Of a stretch of DNA of 64,000 bases, positions 57,120-64,000 are shown piece after piece. The notes under the pieces were generated by a model. The model saw nothing but the letters and a program-made list of their open reading frames with translations, made no database searches and was not told the DNA's origin. The stretch is taken from positions 1 to 64,000 of the forward strand of contig DATCLY010000043.1 in assembly GCA_036563665.1 (NCBI GenBank), in the 5' to 3' direction. The position numbers and the translations under genes were made by a program. Origin of the DNA: FEN-1219 sp036563665 (GTDB lineage: Bacteria; Pseudomonadota; Gammaproteobacteria; Steroidobacterales; Rariloculaceae). Within the stretch, counting starts at the first letter, position 1. Each line of letters starts with the position of its first letter.

Positions 57120-57872
57120 TTAACGCCCGGCGAGCCGCCGCTTGAGCTCGCCGAGCTGGCGGCGGCTCACCGGCAGGGGCTCCGCGTGCCCCCGCAGCCG
57201 CAGGCAGTGCCCGCCGTCGGCCGTGCGCTCGAGCGCCTCCACGTGTGCCACGCTCACGAGCAGGCTGCGGTGCGCCCGCACGAAGAGCTCGTCGAACTCC
57301 TCCTCGAGCTGGCGCAGCGACTCGTCGGTGAGATCTTCGCCGCCCGCGTGGCGAATCACCACGTATTTCTGCTCCGCCCGGCAGAAGACGATGTCCCGCA
57401 CGGCGATGAGCTTCAGGCCGTCGCGCACGCGGATCGCGAGGTGCTGCCGCCGCGCGAGCGGCGCGCGCCCGGCCACGAGCCCCTGCAGCTGCCGGGCGCT
57501 CAGGCGCGCGGCATGGGCGAGCGCGTCCTGGAGCCGCTCGCGCCGCACGGGCTTCAGCAGATAGCCCACGGCGCGCGACTCGAATGCCTCGAGCGCATAT
57601 TCGTCGTAGGCCGTGGTGAACACCACGGCGGGGGGCTCGTCGAGCGCGTTCATGTGGCGCGCGGCTTCGATGCCCGTCATGCCCGGCATGCGGATGTCGA
57701 GCAGCACCACGGCCGGCCGCAGCGCCGCCACCTGCTCGAGCGCCTCGCGTCCCGTGGCGCACGTGCCCACCACGCGAAAGCCGTCGAGCTCGGTCACGAG
57801 CCGCTCCAGGCGCTCGCGCGCGGGCGGCTCGTCGTCGACGATCAGCACCCCGAGGCGCTCGTCCGACCGCAT
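57120..57872 (-). CDS. algR: LytTR-family response regulator, AlgR-like
   Basis: Response regulator of 250 residues. The receiver domain (about 8-120) has the acidic pair in IVDDEPPARERL, phosphoryl-accepting Asp in VLLDIRMPGM (near 60) and the switch Lys in LLKPV. The C-terminal LytTR DNA-binding domain (about 145-245) contains IVFCRAEQKYVVI and FVRAHRSLLVS. Its neighbours, an AlgZ-like kinase and hemX/hemY, are those of Pseudomonas algR, which controls alginate and type IV pilus minor-pilin genes; control of the pilus island here is inference. It lies four bases after the kinase stop. Confidence 0.9.
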   Translation of the reverse strand: MRSDERLGVLIVDDEPPARERLERLVTELDGFRVVGTCATGREALEQVAALRPAVVLLDIRMPGMTGIEAARHMNALDEPPAVVFTTAYDEYALEAFESRAVGYLLKPVRRERLQDALAHAARLSARQLQGLVAGRAPLARRQHLAIRVRDGLKLIAVRDIVFCRAEQKYVVIRHAGGEDLTDESLRQLEEEFDELFVRAHRSLLVSVAHVEALERTADGGHCLRLRGHAEPLPVSRRQLGELKRRLAGR

Positions 57873-57876
57873 GAGC

Positions 57877-58995
57877 TCATTCCTGCCGCGGGAAGCGGAT
57901 CGTCACCGCGAACTCGCCGGGCCGCTGCTCGACGGAGAGGCCGTCCTGCTCGCCGTAGGCGAGCTCGAGCCGCTGGCGGATGTTGTCGAGCGCGAGCCGA
58001 TTGCCCGGCCGCTCCGGACCGGCCGTCGGCATCGGGTTGGTCACCGTGATGCACACGCGGTCGTTCTCGAGCCGGCCGTCCACCGTGACCGTGCCGCCGC
58101 CGGCGAGCCGCTCGATGCCGTGGTAGATGGCGTTCTCGAGCAGGGGCTGCAGGGTGAGCCCCGGGATCCGGCAGCGCATCGGCAGCCCCTCCACGTTCCA
58201 CCTGACCTCGAGCCGCTCGCCGAGCCGCGCTTCCTCGATGCGCTGGTAGATGCGCGCGAGCTCGAGCTCCTCCTTGAGCGTGAGGAGGTTGTCGGAGTCG
58301 CGCAGCGTGGCCCGGAAGAGGTCCGCGAGGTCCTCCACGGCCTCCTCCGCGCGCGCCGGATCGCTGCGCGTCAACGCCGCGATGGTGTTCATGCTGTTGA
58401 AGAGGAAATGCGGGCGGATCCTGGCCTGCAGGGCATCGATGCGCGAGCGCGCCTCGGCCCGCACGTGCCGCCGCCACTCGTGCGTGACGAAGAAGTAGCG
58501 CAGCAGCATCGCGGTCACGATGAGGCAGATGCCCTCGTTGCGCAGCAGGAACGCCCAGCGCTCGGCCGGGAACAGCAGATCGGCGGCGCCGCGCTCGATG
58601 GCTCGCCGGCCGAGCCATACTGCCGCCTCCGAGATCACCGCGGTGTTCGCCATGAGCAGCACGAACACGGCCGCGGACGCCCACGCCACGGGGAGGGCGG
58701 CGAGCCGCGGCCGGGCGAGGCACAGCAGGCCCGCGCTCGTGAGGCCGAGCCACTGCACGAACAGCGACACGCGCGCGAGCTCCGTGAGGAACGGCTGCGA
58801 CGGCCGGGCGAGCGCGAGCACCACGGCCAGCAGCTCCGCGAGCAGCACCACGGCGAAGACCATGCGCGGCGCGCAGAAGTCCGGCAGGAAGAACTCCGCC
58901 GGGCGGCCCGCCTCGGCTGCGGGCTCGGCGCGCGTCAGGCATTCCTGCGGCGGCGTGGAGGCGTTCGGAAGGTCAGTCGCACCAGAGTTCGACAT
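57877..58995 (-). CDS. algZ: Sensor histidine kinase, AlgZ/FimS-like (LytS-type)
   Basis: Membrane histidine kinase of 372 residues with about four helices between 40 and 165. The His_kinase domain carries the LytS-type motif ARIRPHFLFNSMNTIAAL with the phosphorylated His, and the ATP-binding domain shows PGLTLQPLLENAIYHGIE and RPGNRLALDNIRQRL. Such kinases pair with LytTR regulators, and the AlgR-like gene follows four bases later. Its 5' end overlaps the DUF4124 gene by 23 bases. The stimulus is unknown. Confidence 0.9.
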   Translation of the reverse strand: MSNSGATDLPNASTPPQECLTRAEPAAEAGRPAEFFLPDFCAPRMVFAVVLLAELLAVVLALARPSQPFLTELARVSLFVQWLGLTSAGLLCLARPRLAALPVAWASAAVFVLLMANTAVISEAAVWLGRRAIERGAADLLFPAERWAFLLRNEGICLIVTAMLLRYFFVTHEWRRHVRAEARSRIDALQARIRPHFLFNSMNTIAALTRSDPARAEEAVEDLADLFRATLRDSDNLLTLKEELELARIYQRIEEARLGERLEVRWNVEGLPMRCRIPGLTLQPLLENAIYHGIERLAGGGTVTVDGRLENDRVCITVTNPMPTAGPERPGNRLALDNIRQRLELAYGEQDGLSVEQRPGEFAVTIRFPRQE

Positions 58996-59416
58996 TCGCC
59001 GCGGCTTGTGCTCGGGCTTCGTCGATCTCTGCGTCCGTGAGATATTCGCGCCCGCCGTTCGGGAGTTGACGGTAGAGGCGATTCGTCGCGGCGTAGCGCT
59101 GCACGCGCTCCCGGGCGATCTCGCAGTTGCGGGCCCGGATCTCGGCCTCTTCCTCGGGCGTGCGCTGCGGCGCGGGCCGCTGCGCCTGCTCCGCCGCGGG
59201 CTGCTGCGCGGGCGCGGCGGCCTGCGTGGTCGCGGGCGGCGGCGCAGACGGCGTGCTCGACGGCCGAGCCATGATGATCGAGACGACCTCGGCGCGGCTG
59301 CTCAGCGGGCGATCGCTGTAGGCGACGTTGCCTTGCTCGTCGGTCCAGCGATACACCTCGGCCGAGAAAGCGGCCGTCGCGAGGAAGGACACGAGGATGG
59401 AGCCGATGAGTCGCAC
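58973..59416 (-). CDS. DUF4124 exported protein
   Basis: Secreted protein of 147 residues. The signal peptide MRLIGSILVSFLATAAFSAE is followed by the DUF4124 module EVYRWTDEQGNVAYSDRP, a Pro/Ala/Gln-rich linker (about 50-85) and a charged helical tail with cysteines near 97 and 146. DUF4124 proteins are common periplasmic or envelope proteins of unknown role. GTG start with GGAGG eight bases upstream. It overlaps the kinase start, so it may be the first gene of the algZ-algR-hemX-hemY unit. Confidence 0.88.
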   Translation of the reverse strand: MRLIGSILVSFLATAAFSAEVYRWTDEQGNVAYSDRPLSSRAEVVSIIMARPSSTPSAPPPATTQAAAPAQQPAAEQAQRPAPQRTPEEEAEIRARNCEIARERVQRYAATNRLYRQLPNGGREYLTDAEIDEARAQAAANVELWCD

Positions 59417-59643
59417 TGCGGACGCCTCCGGATGGCCGAATGGAGTCTAGCACCGGGTGTTGCGCCCGCCGCGTGACCCATTTCGCCTTTTGCCTGTCCC
59501 GGCGCGCGTCCCTGGGCGCCGGGGCGCCCTTACGTTAAATCAGCCGGGTCCGACAGTACAGGTTATGATCGATGTCCGCGACGCGCATTCCCGTGCCGAT
59601 GCACGCGAATTCCGGCTCGTCACCGCGCGCGGAGGGAAGTGAA

Positions 59644-59922
59644 ATGAGCGATCAGTCGCCCCGATTCAACTTGGATGAGCTCGCGAGACAGCTGGCCCAG
59701 TCGGTGCCGCAGAACCTCAAGGTTCTCGGCGAGGACCTCGAGCGCAACTTCAAGGCGCTGCTCAAGTCGGGACTGGAGCGCATGGAGGTGGTCACGCGGG
59801 AAGAGTTCGACGTGCAGCGCGCGGTGCTCGAGCGCACCCGCGAGAAGCTCGAGGCCCTCGAGGCGCGGCTCGCGGAGCTCGAGAAGAGCCTCTCCGACAA
59901 GAGCCCGCCCGCCGGCGGCTGA
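59644..59922 (+). CDS. ubiK: Ubiquinone biosynthesis accessory factor UbiK
   Basis: Small coiled-coil protein (BMFP family, YqiC) of 92 residues that forms a complex with UbiJ and favours aerobic ubiquinone synthesis. FNLDELARQLAQSVP and LERNFKALLKSGLERMEVVTREEFDVQ (quoted in part) match the family; the C-terminal half is a coiled coil. GGAGGGAAG shortly upstream supports the ATG at 59644; the upstream open frame is not conserved. The 227-bp gap before it holds a palindrome GGGCGCC-GG-GGCGCCC but no gene. Confidence 0.92.
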   Translation: MSDQSPRFNLDELARQLAQSVPQNLKVLGEDLERNFKALLKSGLERMEVVTREEFDVQRAVLERTREKLEALEARLAELEKSLSDKSPPAGG

Positions 59923-59973
59923 CGCCCAGGGCGCCGCGCAGTCCCGCCGCGGCCCGTAAGGCCGCAGCTCCGC

Positions 59974-61515
59974 GTGGCGCTCGCGAGGCTCCTCTCCCGC
60001 GGCCAGTCCGGTCTCGACGCCTACGAGGTCACCGTCGAGGTTCACATCGCGAACGGCTTGCCCGGCTTCGCGGTGACGGGCCTGCCGGCCGCCGCCGTGC
60101 GCGAAAGCAAGGACCGCGTGCGGGCGGCGCTCGACACCTGCGGCTTCGGCGCGCCGACTCGCCGCGTGACCGTGCATCTCGGGCCGGCCGACGTGCCGAA
60201 GGAGGGCGGCCGGTTCGACCTCGCCATCGCCCTCGGAGTGATCGCGGCGGAGCGGCACCGCGGCTGGGACACGCGGGACTACGAGTTCCTCGGGGAGCTC
60301 GCGCTGAACGGCGAGCTGCGCCCCATCGTGGGCGCGTTGCCGGCCGCGCTCGCGGCGCACGGGGCCGGCCGGAAGCTCGTGCTGCCGGTCGGCAACGCCG
60401 CGGAAGCGGCGCTCGTCACCGGCGGCGAGATCTACGCGGCGAGAAGCCTCGTCGAGGTGGTGGAGCACCTCGACGGCGGACAGCCGCTCGAGCGCGCGCG
60501 CGCGGATCAGCGACCGGCCGCCGCGCCGAAAATCCTCGATCTCGCGGACGTGCGGGGACAGGCACACGCGAAGCGCGCGCTGGTCATCGCGGCGGCTGGC
60601 GCCCACTCGCTGCTGATGGTAGGTCCGCCCGGCAGCGGCAAGAGCATGCTCGCCGAGCGGCTGCCCGGGCTGCTGCCGTCGCTCACGCTCGATGAGATGT
60701 TCTGCGCGGCCAGCATCGCGTCCGTCGCCGGCCAGCCGCTGCCGGGCGTGGTGAGCTTGGCGCGGCCGTTCCGCGCGCCGCACCATACGACGTCGCCGCA
60801 GGCGCTCGTCGGGGGCGGCTCGCACCCGCGGCCCGGGGAGGTGTCGCTCGCCCACCTCGGCGTGCTGTTCCTCGACGAGCTGCCGGAATTCTCCCGCACC
60901 GCGCTCGAGGCGCTGCGCGAGCCCATCGAGACCGGCGTCGTGCGCGTGTCGCGCGTGCGCGGGCAGGTGACATTCCCGGCGGAGTTCCAGCTCGTGGCCG
61001 CCATGAATCCCTGCCCGTGCGGCTACCGGGGCGACGGCACGGAGCGCTGCCAGTGCTCGCCGCCGCGCGTGGAGCAGTATCGCGCGCGGATCTCAGGCCC
61101 GCTGCTCGACCGCTTCGACCTGCAGATCGAGGTGCCGCGGGTCGGCTTCGCCGAGATCGCGGCGCCGCCGCCGCAGGGCGGCGAGTCCGCGGCGTTGCGC
61201 CGCGTGGTGGAGCGCGTTCGACGCCGGCAGCTCGAGCGGCAAGGCACCGTCAACGCCCGGCTGTCCGCGGCCGACGTGTGGCGGTCGATCCCGCTCGGGC
61301 GCGAAGCGCGCGCGCTGCTGAAGCGAGCAGTCGATCGGTGGCAGCTCTCGGGCCGGAGCGTGGTCCGCATCATCAAGGTGGCACGGACCATCGCCGATCT
61401 CGCCGAGAGCGACGCCGTCGAAGCGCGGCATTTGGGCGAGGCCATCCAGCTCCGTTGCCTCGACCGGGCGCAGCCGGCCCCGCTGCCGCTGCCCCAGCGT
61501 AGCGAGGGGACCTGA
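59974..61515 (+). CDS. comM: ComM/YifB AAA+ helicase-like protein
   Basis: Mg-chelatase-like AAA+ protein of 513 residues. ComM is known in naturally competent gammaproteobacteria as a hexameric branch-migration helicase that promotes recombination of incoming DNA. The N-terminal domain (about 1-165) has VEVHIANGLPGFAVTGLP; the AAA+ core has Walker A GPPGSGKS, FRAPHHTTS, Walker B GVLFLDELPEFSR and the cysteine-rich MNPCPCGYRGD...CQCSP, a likely metal-binding loop. Start GTG at 59974, 51 bp after ubiK. Confidence 0.94.
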   Translation: MALARLLSRGQSGLDAYEVTVEVHIANGLPGFAVTGLPAAAVRESKDRVRAALDTCGFGAPTRRVTVHLGPADVPKEGGRFDLAIALGVIAAERHRGWDTRDYEFLGELALNGELRPIVGALPAALAAHGAGRKLVLPVGNAAEAALVTGGEIYAARSLVEVVEHLDGGQPLERARADQRPAAAPKILDLADVRGQAHAKRALVIAAAGAHSLLMVGPPGSGKSMLAERLPGLLPSLTLDEMFCAASIASVAGQPLPGVVSLARPFRAPHHTTSPQALVGGGSHPRPGEVSLAHLGVLFLDELPEFSRTALEALREPIETGVVRVSRVRGQVTFPAEFQLVAAMNPCPCGYRGDGTERCQCSPPRVEQYRARISGPLLDRFDLQIEVPRVGFAEIAAPPPQGGESAALRRVVERVRRRQLERQGTVNARLSAADVWRSIPLGREARALLKRAVDRWQLSGRSVVRIIKVARTIADLAESDAVEARHLGEAIQLRCLDRAQPAPLPLPQRSEGT

Positions 61516-61524
61516 CCCTTGCGC

Positions 61525-61530
61525 TATACT
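61525..61530 (+). promoter_or_regulatory. Likely -10 element for cytochrome c5
   Basis: TATACT lies 28 bp upstream of the GTG, within CGCTATACTGGCGC, a 14-mer that also lies upstream of the tRNA-Arg gene. No matching -35 is visible. Confidence 0.45.
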
Positions 61531-61558
61531 GGCGCCCGCTCGAGACAGGGGTCCGGTT

Positions 61559-62074
61559 GTGCGCCAACACGATCAGCAATTCTTCGACAGCTTCATGCTC
61601 GTTATCGGCATCCTCCTCGGCGTGACCGTGGGGCTCATACTCCTCGCGCGCGCCGTGCAGCTGGACACGCAGAGCCAGTTCATGCTCGAAGACCCGGTCG
61701 TGCAGGCGGCGATCGAGGAACGCATTCGGCCCGTCGGCGAGGTGGCGCTGATCGGCGAGGTGGAGCAGGAGGCGGCCGCCGCGGCCGCCGTGCAGCCGGA
61801 GCAGGTGGCCGCGCCGATGTCCGGCCCGCAGGTCTTCAACGCGGCCTGCTATCTCTGTCACTCCGCGCCCGGCGTGGGCGGCGCACCGGTGGTCGGCGAC
61901 GCGTCCGCCTGGGGGCCGCGCATCGAGCAAGGCCTGGACGTGCTGGTGCAGCACGCGCTCAACGGCTACCAGGGCCAGGCCGGCTTCATGCCTCCCAAGG
62001 GCGGCCGCGTGGACCTCTCCGACGAGGAGGTCAGGGCCGCCGTGGAGTACATGGTCGAGCAGGTGCAGCAGTAA
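61559..62074 (+). CDS. Cytochrome c5-like monoheme protein
   Basis: Membrane-anchored c-type cytochrome of 171 residues. An uncleaved helix (about 12-32) is followed by a linker and a heme domain with CYLCH (about 97-101) and the axial methionine in GFMPPKGG near residue 141, which fits the cytochrome c5 family. It would carry electrons in the periplasm to a terminal oxidase or another acceptor. It starts at GTG, 43 bp after comM, probably from its own promoter. Heme attachment would require Ccm genes elsewhere. Confidence 0.92.
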   Translation: MRQHDQQFFDSFMLVIGILLGVTVGLILLARAVQLDTQSQFMLEDPVVQAAIEERIRPVGEVALIGEVEQEAAAAAAVQPEQVAAPMSGPQVFNAACYLCHSAPGVGGAPVVGDASAWGPRIEQGLDVLVQHALNGYQGQAGFMPPKGGRVDLSDEEVRAAVEYMVEQVQQ

Positions 62075-62090
62075 GGCGCGAGCGCGCTAC

Positions 62091-62114
62091 CGCGGGCGGC
62101 TTTCCAGCCGCGGT
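62091..62114. repeat. Single REP-like palindrome
   Basis: The core GCGGCTTTCCAGCCGCGG is the same as in the REP pair at 24.2 kb. ACCGCGG and CCGCGGT flank an inner hairpin CGGC/GCCG, and CTTT follows, so on the plus strand it may also end the cytochrome transcript. Confidence 0.7.
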
Positions 62115-62182
62115 CTTTGCGCCAGAGCCCGGAGTTGCGCCTCTAAAGACGCTTGCCTTGCGCGGCTTCGCCGCCGGGTGAT

Positions 62183-62258
62183 TGGCGCGCCCGGAGGGAT
62201 TTGAACCCCCGACCCCTGCCTCCGGAGGGCAGTGCTCTATCCGCTGAGCTACGGGCGC
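62183..62258 (-). tRNA. tRNA-Arg (anticodon CCG)
   Basis: A complete 76-nt cloverleaf reading CGG codons. Acceptor GCGCCCG (62258-62252) pairs with CGGGCGC (62193-62187); the D-arm is GCTC...GAGC; the anticodon stem CTGCC/GGCAG encloses loop CUCCGGA with anticodon CCG; the T-arm has the GGTTCAAATCC loop. The 3' CCA is encoded (62185-62183). No integrase or att-like duplicate is seen beside it. Confidence 0.97.
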
Positions 62259-62268
62259 GGCGAGCGCC

Positions 62269-62274
62269 AGTATA
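62269..62274 (-). promoter_or_regulatory. -10 element for tRNA-Arg
   Basis: On the minus strand TATACT lies 10 bases before the tRNA 5' end, followed by a GC-rich GGCGC discriminator, the type seen at stringently controlled stable-RNA promoters. The -35 is not recognisable. Confidence 0.5.
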
Positions 62275-62340
62275 GCGGACTCGACCCGCGCGGCGCCCGC
62301 CGCGCGGCCCGCTCACCGCTCGGGCCTCTCCGCTACGGCG

Positions 62341-62772
62341 CTACGGCAGCAGCCAGCCCCAGAGGTTGCCGTCGGGCGCGGCCTCGCTGTCGATCTGCAG
62401 GTACAGCCTGCGCTCCCGCAGCGCTTCCACGAGCTCCCGCGTGAGCTCGACTTGCGCTTCGAACGAGCCGTCGGTGGCCGCGGGCACGGGGACGTCCGCC
62501 ACGGCGGGGCCGCGCACGCCGAGCACGGGGCCACGGTGCAGCCGCGCGGCGACGGCGGGTCCCTTGAGCCCGGCGAACCGGCCGGACAGCGTGAGGCGGC
62601 GCCCGTCGAGCGTGGCGGTCGCCTCGCCCGCGCCCGTGACGTTGGCGCGGGTCGCGGTCTCGATGGGCACGGTCGTGAGGCGGACGCGGAAGGTTTCCTG
62701 CGCGGACGCCGCGAAGCTCGCGAGAGCGAGGCTCAGCAACCCGGCAGCCGTCGCGACGCGCCGAACGTTCAC
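62341..62772 (-). CDS. CHRD-domain exported protein
   Basis: Secreted protein of 143 residues with a signal peptide (MNVRRVATAAGLLSLALASF, cleavage near SAQ-ET, residue 25) and a single CHRD-like beta domain: GEATATLDGRRLTLSGRFAGL and VAARLHRGPVLGVRGP (parts), then the typical ending LYLQIDSEAAPDGNLWGWLLP, here cut to DSEAAPDGNLWGW. CHRD proteins occur in the envelope of many bacteria; no reaction is known. GTG start, four bases after the stop of the 87-residue protein. Confidence 0.85.
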   Translation of the reverse strand: MNVRRVATAAGLLSLALASFAASAQETFRVRLTTVPIETATRANVTGAGEATATLDGRRLTLSGRFAGLKGPAVAARLHRGPVLGVRGPAVADVPVPAATDGSFEAQVELTRELVEALRERRLYLQIDSEAAPDGNLWGWLLP

Positions 62773-62776
62773 GCGT

Positions 62777-63040
62777 TCACTCCCGCGTCGCGAGACGCCC
62801 GGAGTTCCACAGCGATTCGAACTCCGCTTGCGACACGTTGCTCGTCAGCATGGGCAACGAGAGCCGCACGAGACCGAACCAGCCCGGCCGGCGGTCGGTG
62901 GGCACGAGCTGATGCGTGACGAGACCGTGATCGTCCACGCCGACCTCGCGCTGCACCCAACCGTCCTCGTCCACCTCGGTGTACAGCGCCTGCATGTCCA
63001 GCGTGGCGAGGTCGCTCGAGGTCCACTTGAGATAGATCAT
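62777..63040 (-). CDS. Hypothetical protein, 87 residues
   Basis: Soluble acidic protein, possibly of the DUF6881 type (MIYLKWTSSD, LYTEVDEDGWVQREVGVDDH), but the match is from memory and weak. The ATG at 63040 is preferred because the upstream open frame is arginine-rich and crosses a likely promoter with TATACT at 63081-63076. It overlaps nothing and lies 4 bp before the CHRD gene, suggesting a two-gene operon. Function unknown. Confidence 0.65.
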   Translation of the reverse strand: MIYLKWTSSDLATLDMQALYTEVDEDGWVQREVGVDDHGLVTHQLVPTDRRPGWFGLVRLSLPMLTSNVSQAEFESLWNSGRLATRE

Positions 63041-63255
63041 GGTGCCGCCGTCGACGCGTGAGGAGCGTAGGCGAGAGTATACGTCGGCGTCACGGCGGAC
63101 GGTGCGCGGGACGCAATCGGGCGTGGGACGCGAGATCGTACTATGCCGCTGTCGCCGCCGACATCGAAACCGCTTCGACGCCTCGCGCCGAAGCGCGAAC
63201 GAACTCAAAGCGCGGGTGGTCGGCGCGTCAAGCGCCGCTCACCCGGCTGCGCGGC

Positions 63256-63507
63256 TCAACGCCGCTCGCGGGGGCGAGCCTCGTTGATGCGCAGCGTGCG
63301 TCCGCCCAGGTCCTTGCCGTTCAGTTGCGCGATCGCAGCTTCGGCTTCGCTTTGGTTCGGCATCTCGACGAAACCGAACCCCCTGGAGCGACCCGTCTCG
63401 CGATCGATCAAGATCTTGACCGAAGAAACTTCCCCGAATGCGGCAAAGGCTTCGCGAAGCTCCCCCTCGCTCATGCCGTATGACAGGTTCCCGACGTAGA
63501 TATTCAT
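63256..63507 (-). CDS. RRM-domain RNA-binding protein
   Basis: A single RNA recognition motif of 83 residues, as in the cold-inducible Rbp proteins of cyanobacteria and many proteobacteria. RNP2 is IYVGNL (residues 3-8) and RNP1 is RSRGFGFVEM (about 41-50), both with the aromatic residues that stack on RNA. No glycine-rich tail. It probably binds mRNA as a chaperone or regulator. Its 5' leader contains interleaved inverted repeats that could form a pseudoknot. Confidence 0.93.
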   Translation of the reverse strand: MNIYVGNLSYGMSEGELREAFAAFGEVSSVKILIDRETGRSRGFGFVEMPNQSEAEAAIAQLNGKDLGGRTLRINEARPRERR

Positions 63508-63514
63508 TCCAAGC

Positions 63515-63581
63515 TCTCACGCCGTTGCCACAACGCACTTCTCTAGCAGCTCAATCGACGGCGTGAGATCAAGCGCTAGAG
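63515..63581 (-). promoter_or_regulatory. Interleaved inverted repeats in the leader of the RRM gene
   Basis: TCTCACGCCGT (63515-63525) is complementary to ACGGCGTGAGA (63558-63568), and CTCTAGC (63541-63547) to GCTAGAG (63575-63581). The order arm1-arm2-arm1'-arm2' gives the topology of an H-type pseudoknot in the minus-strand mRNA, immediately upstream of the RRM start codon. Formation is inference. Confidence 0.5.
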
Positions 63582-63746
63582 CGGTGGATCAATTTCTTTT
63601 GTCGTTATTGTGTGAGCGCACTGTTCCGCAAGCGCCAGACCTTGACCTACCGAACCGCGCCCTCGCTTCGTTGCTCGGGCGTGTCCTGACTCTACGGCGG
63701 CCCACCCCGACCGGTCAATCCCGCATCCGGTACCGCACGACCGGGT

Positions 63747-64000
63747 TCAGTTTTCGTCCCGACGCCTCCGCCGATCGCACGCGACATAAGCCCAGGACCA
63801 CGTGCAGAGCGCGGCGAGCGCCGCGAGCCAAACGTAAAATCCAACTCGCCAGTCAAGTTGCGGCACCGCCATGCCCGCCGCGCGTGCGGTGTCCGCGGCG
63901 AAGAAGCTGCTCAACCCGAGCAGCAACGCAACGGCGGACAGCACGCCGGCGGCGCGCGCCATTCCTGCGGCACCGAGCAGCGCCGCGACGACGAACAGCG
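63747..64000 (-). CDS. Membrane protein, C-terminal fragment
   Basis: A reading frame that stays open to the right edge, so the true start lies outside the window; the internal ATG at 63962 is not likely the start because the hydrophobic stretch LFVVAALLGAAG continues upstream of it. Two to three membrane helices are visible, ending WAYVACDRRRRRDEN with a positively charged cytoplasmic tail. I do not recognise the family. Confidence 0.6.
   Translation of the reverse strand, partial: LFVVAALLGAAGMARAAGVLSAVALLLGLSSFFAADTARAAGMAVPQLDWRVGFYVWLAALAALCTWSWAYVACDRRRRRDEN

Noticed and set aside
62183..62258. tRNA-Arg as an integration site of a genomic island
   Set aside because: No integrase, no direct repeat of the tRNA 3' end and no change in gene type beside it.

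Overview
This is 64 kb of densely packed, GC-rich chromosomal DNA. Gene content and order point to a gammaproteobacterium: pilMNOPQ with aroK-aroB, rph-rdgB, dapF-DUF484-xerC-hslV-hslU, ubiE-ubiJ-ubiB, an AlgZ/AlgR-like pair next to hemX-hemY, and the ubiquinone factors UbiD and UbiK. The GC bias and small repeats recall the Xanthomonadales/Nevskiales/Steroidobacterales side of the class, but the sequence alone does not fix the genus. No insertion sequence, prophage, integron or CRISPR array was seen.

Layout. 1-3.4 kb: start of gmk, yicC, then a PP2C phosphatase with rph and rdgB. 3.4-5.5 kb: a gap with three consensus DnaA boxes, then rpmE and gltA. 5.5-8.7 kb: penicillin-binding protein 1A and a nucleotidyltransferase-like protein. 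8.7-21.2 kb: a type IV pilus island in which a cyclic-di-GMP-I (GEMM) riboswitch precedes pilMNOPQ, followed by minor pilins (FimT, PilV, PilW, PilX), a small exported protein, PilY1 and a PilE-like pilin. 21.3-26.2 kb: aroK, aroB, a dNTPase that appears to start at CTG, pyrF and a DUF445 protein. 26.2-29.2 kb: acyl-CoA ligase and TesA, divergent from the YbbA ATPase. 29.2-29.9 kb: a gene-free stretch with two large palindromic repeats. 29.9-36 kb: a 2-hydroxyacid dehydrogenase, ppc, an ABC exporter and a small conserved protein. 36.0-44.4 kb: trpL attenuator and trpEGDCFBA, continuing without a gap into two non-trp genes. 44.4-52.4 kb: a nine-gene leftward block from dapF to ubiB. 52.5-54.7 kb: ubiD and an orphan ParA. 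54.8-59.4 kb: hemY, hemX, AlgR/AlgZ-like regulators and a DUF4124 protein. 59.6-64 kb: ubiK, comM, cytochrome c5, tRNA-Arg(CCG), a CHRD protein, an RRM protein and a partial membrane protein.

How it fits together. The window is mainly housekeeping: tryptophan, shikimate, ubiquinone and pyrimidine synthesis, cell-wall synthesis and proteolysis. The pilus island is the most regulated part: it carries its own c-di-GMP sensor RNA, and the window also encodes an AlgZ/AlgR-like pair, whose Pseudomonas counterpart is known to control minor pilin genes. The sequence signals most worth following are the riboswitch with a REP-like hairpin in its variable stem, the complete trp attenuator with a nearly leaderless leader peptide, the DnaA-box cluster, the CTG start of the dNTPase gene and the palindromic repeat pair at 29.3-29.8 kb.
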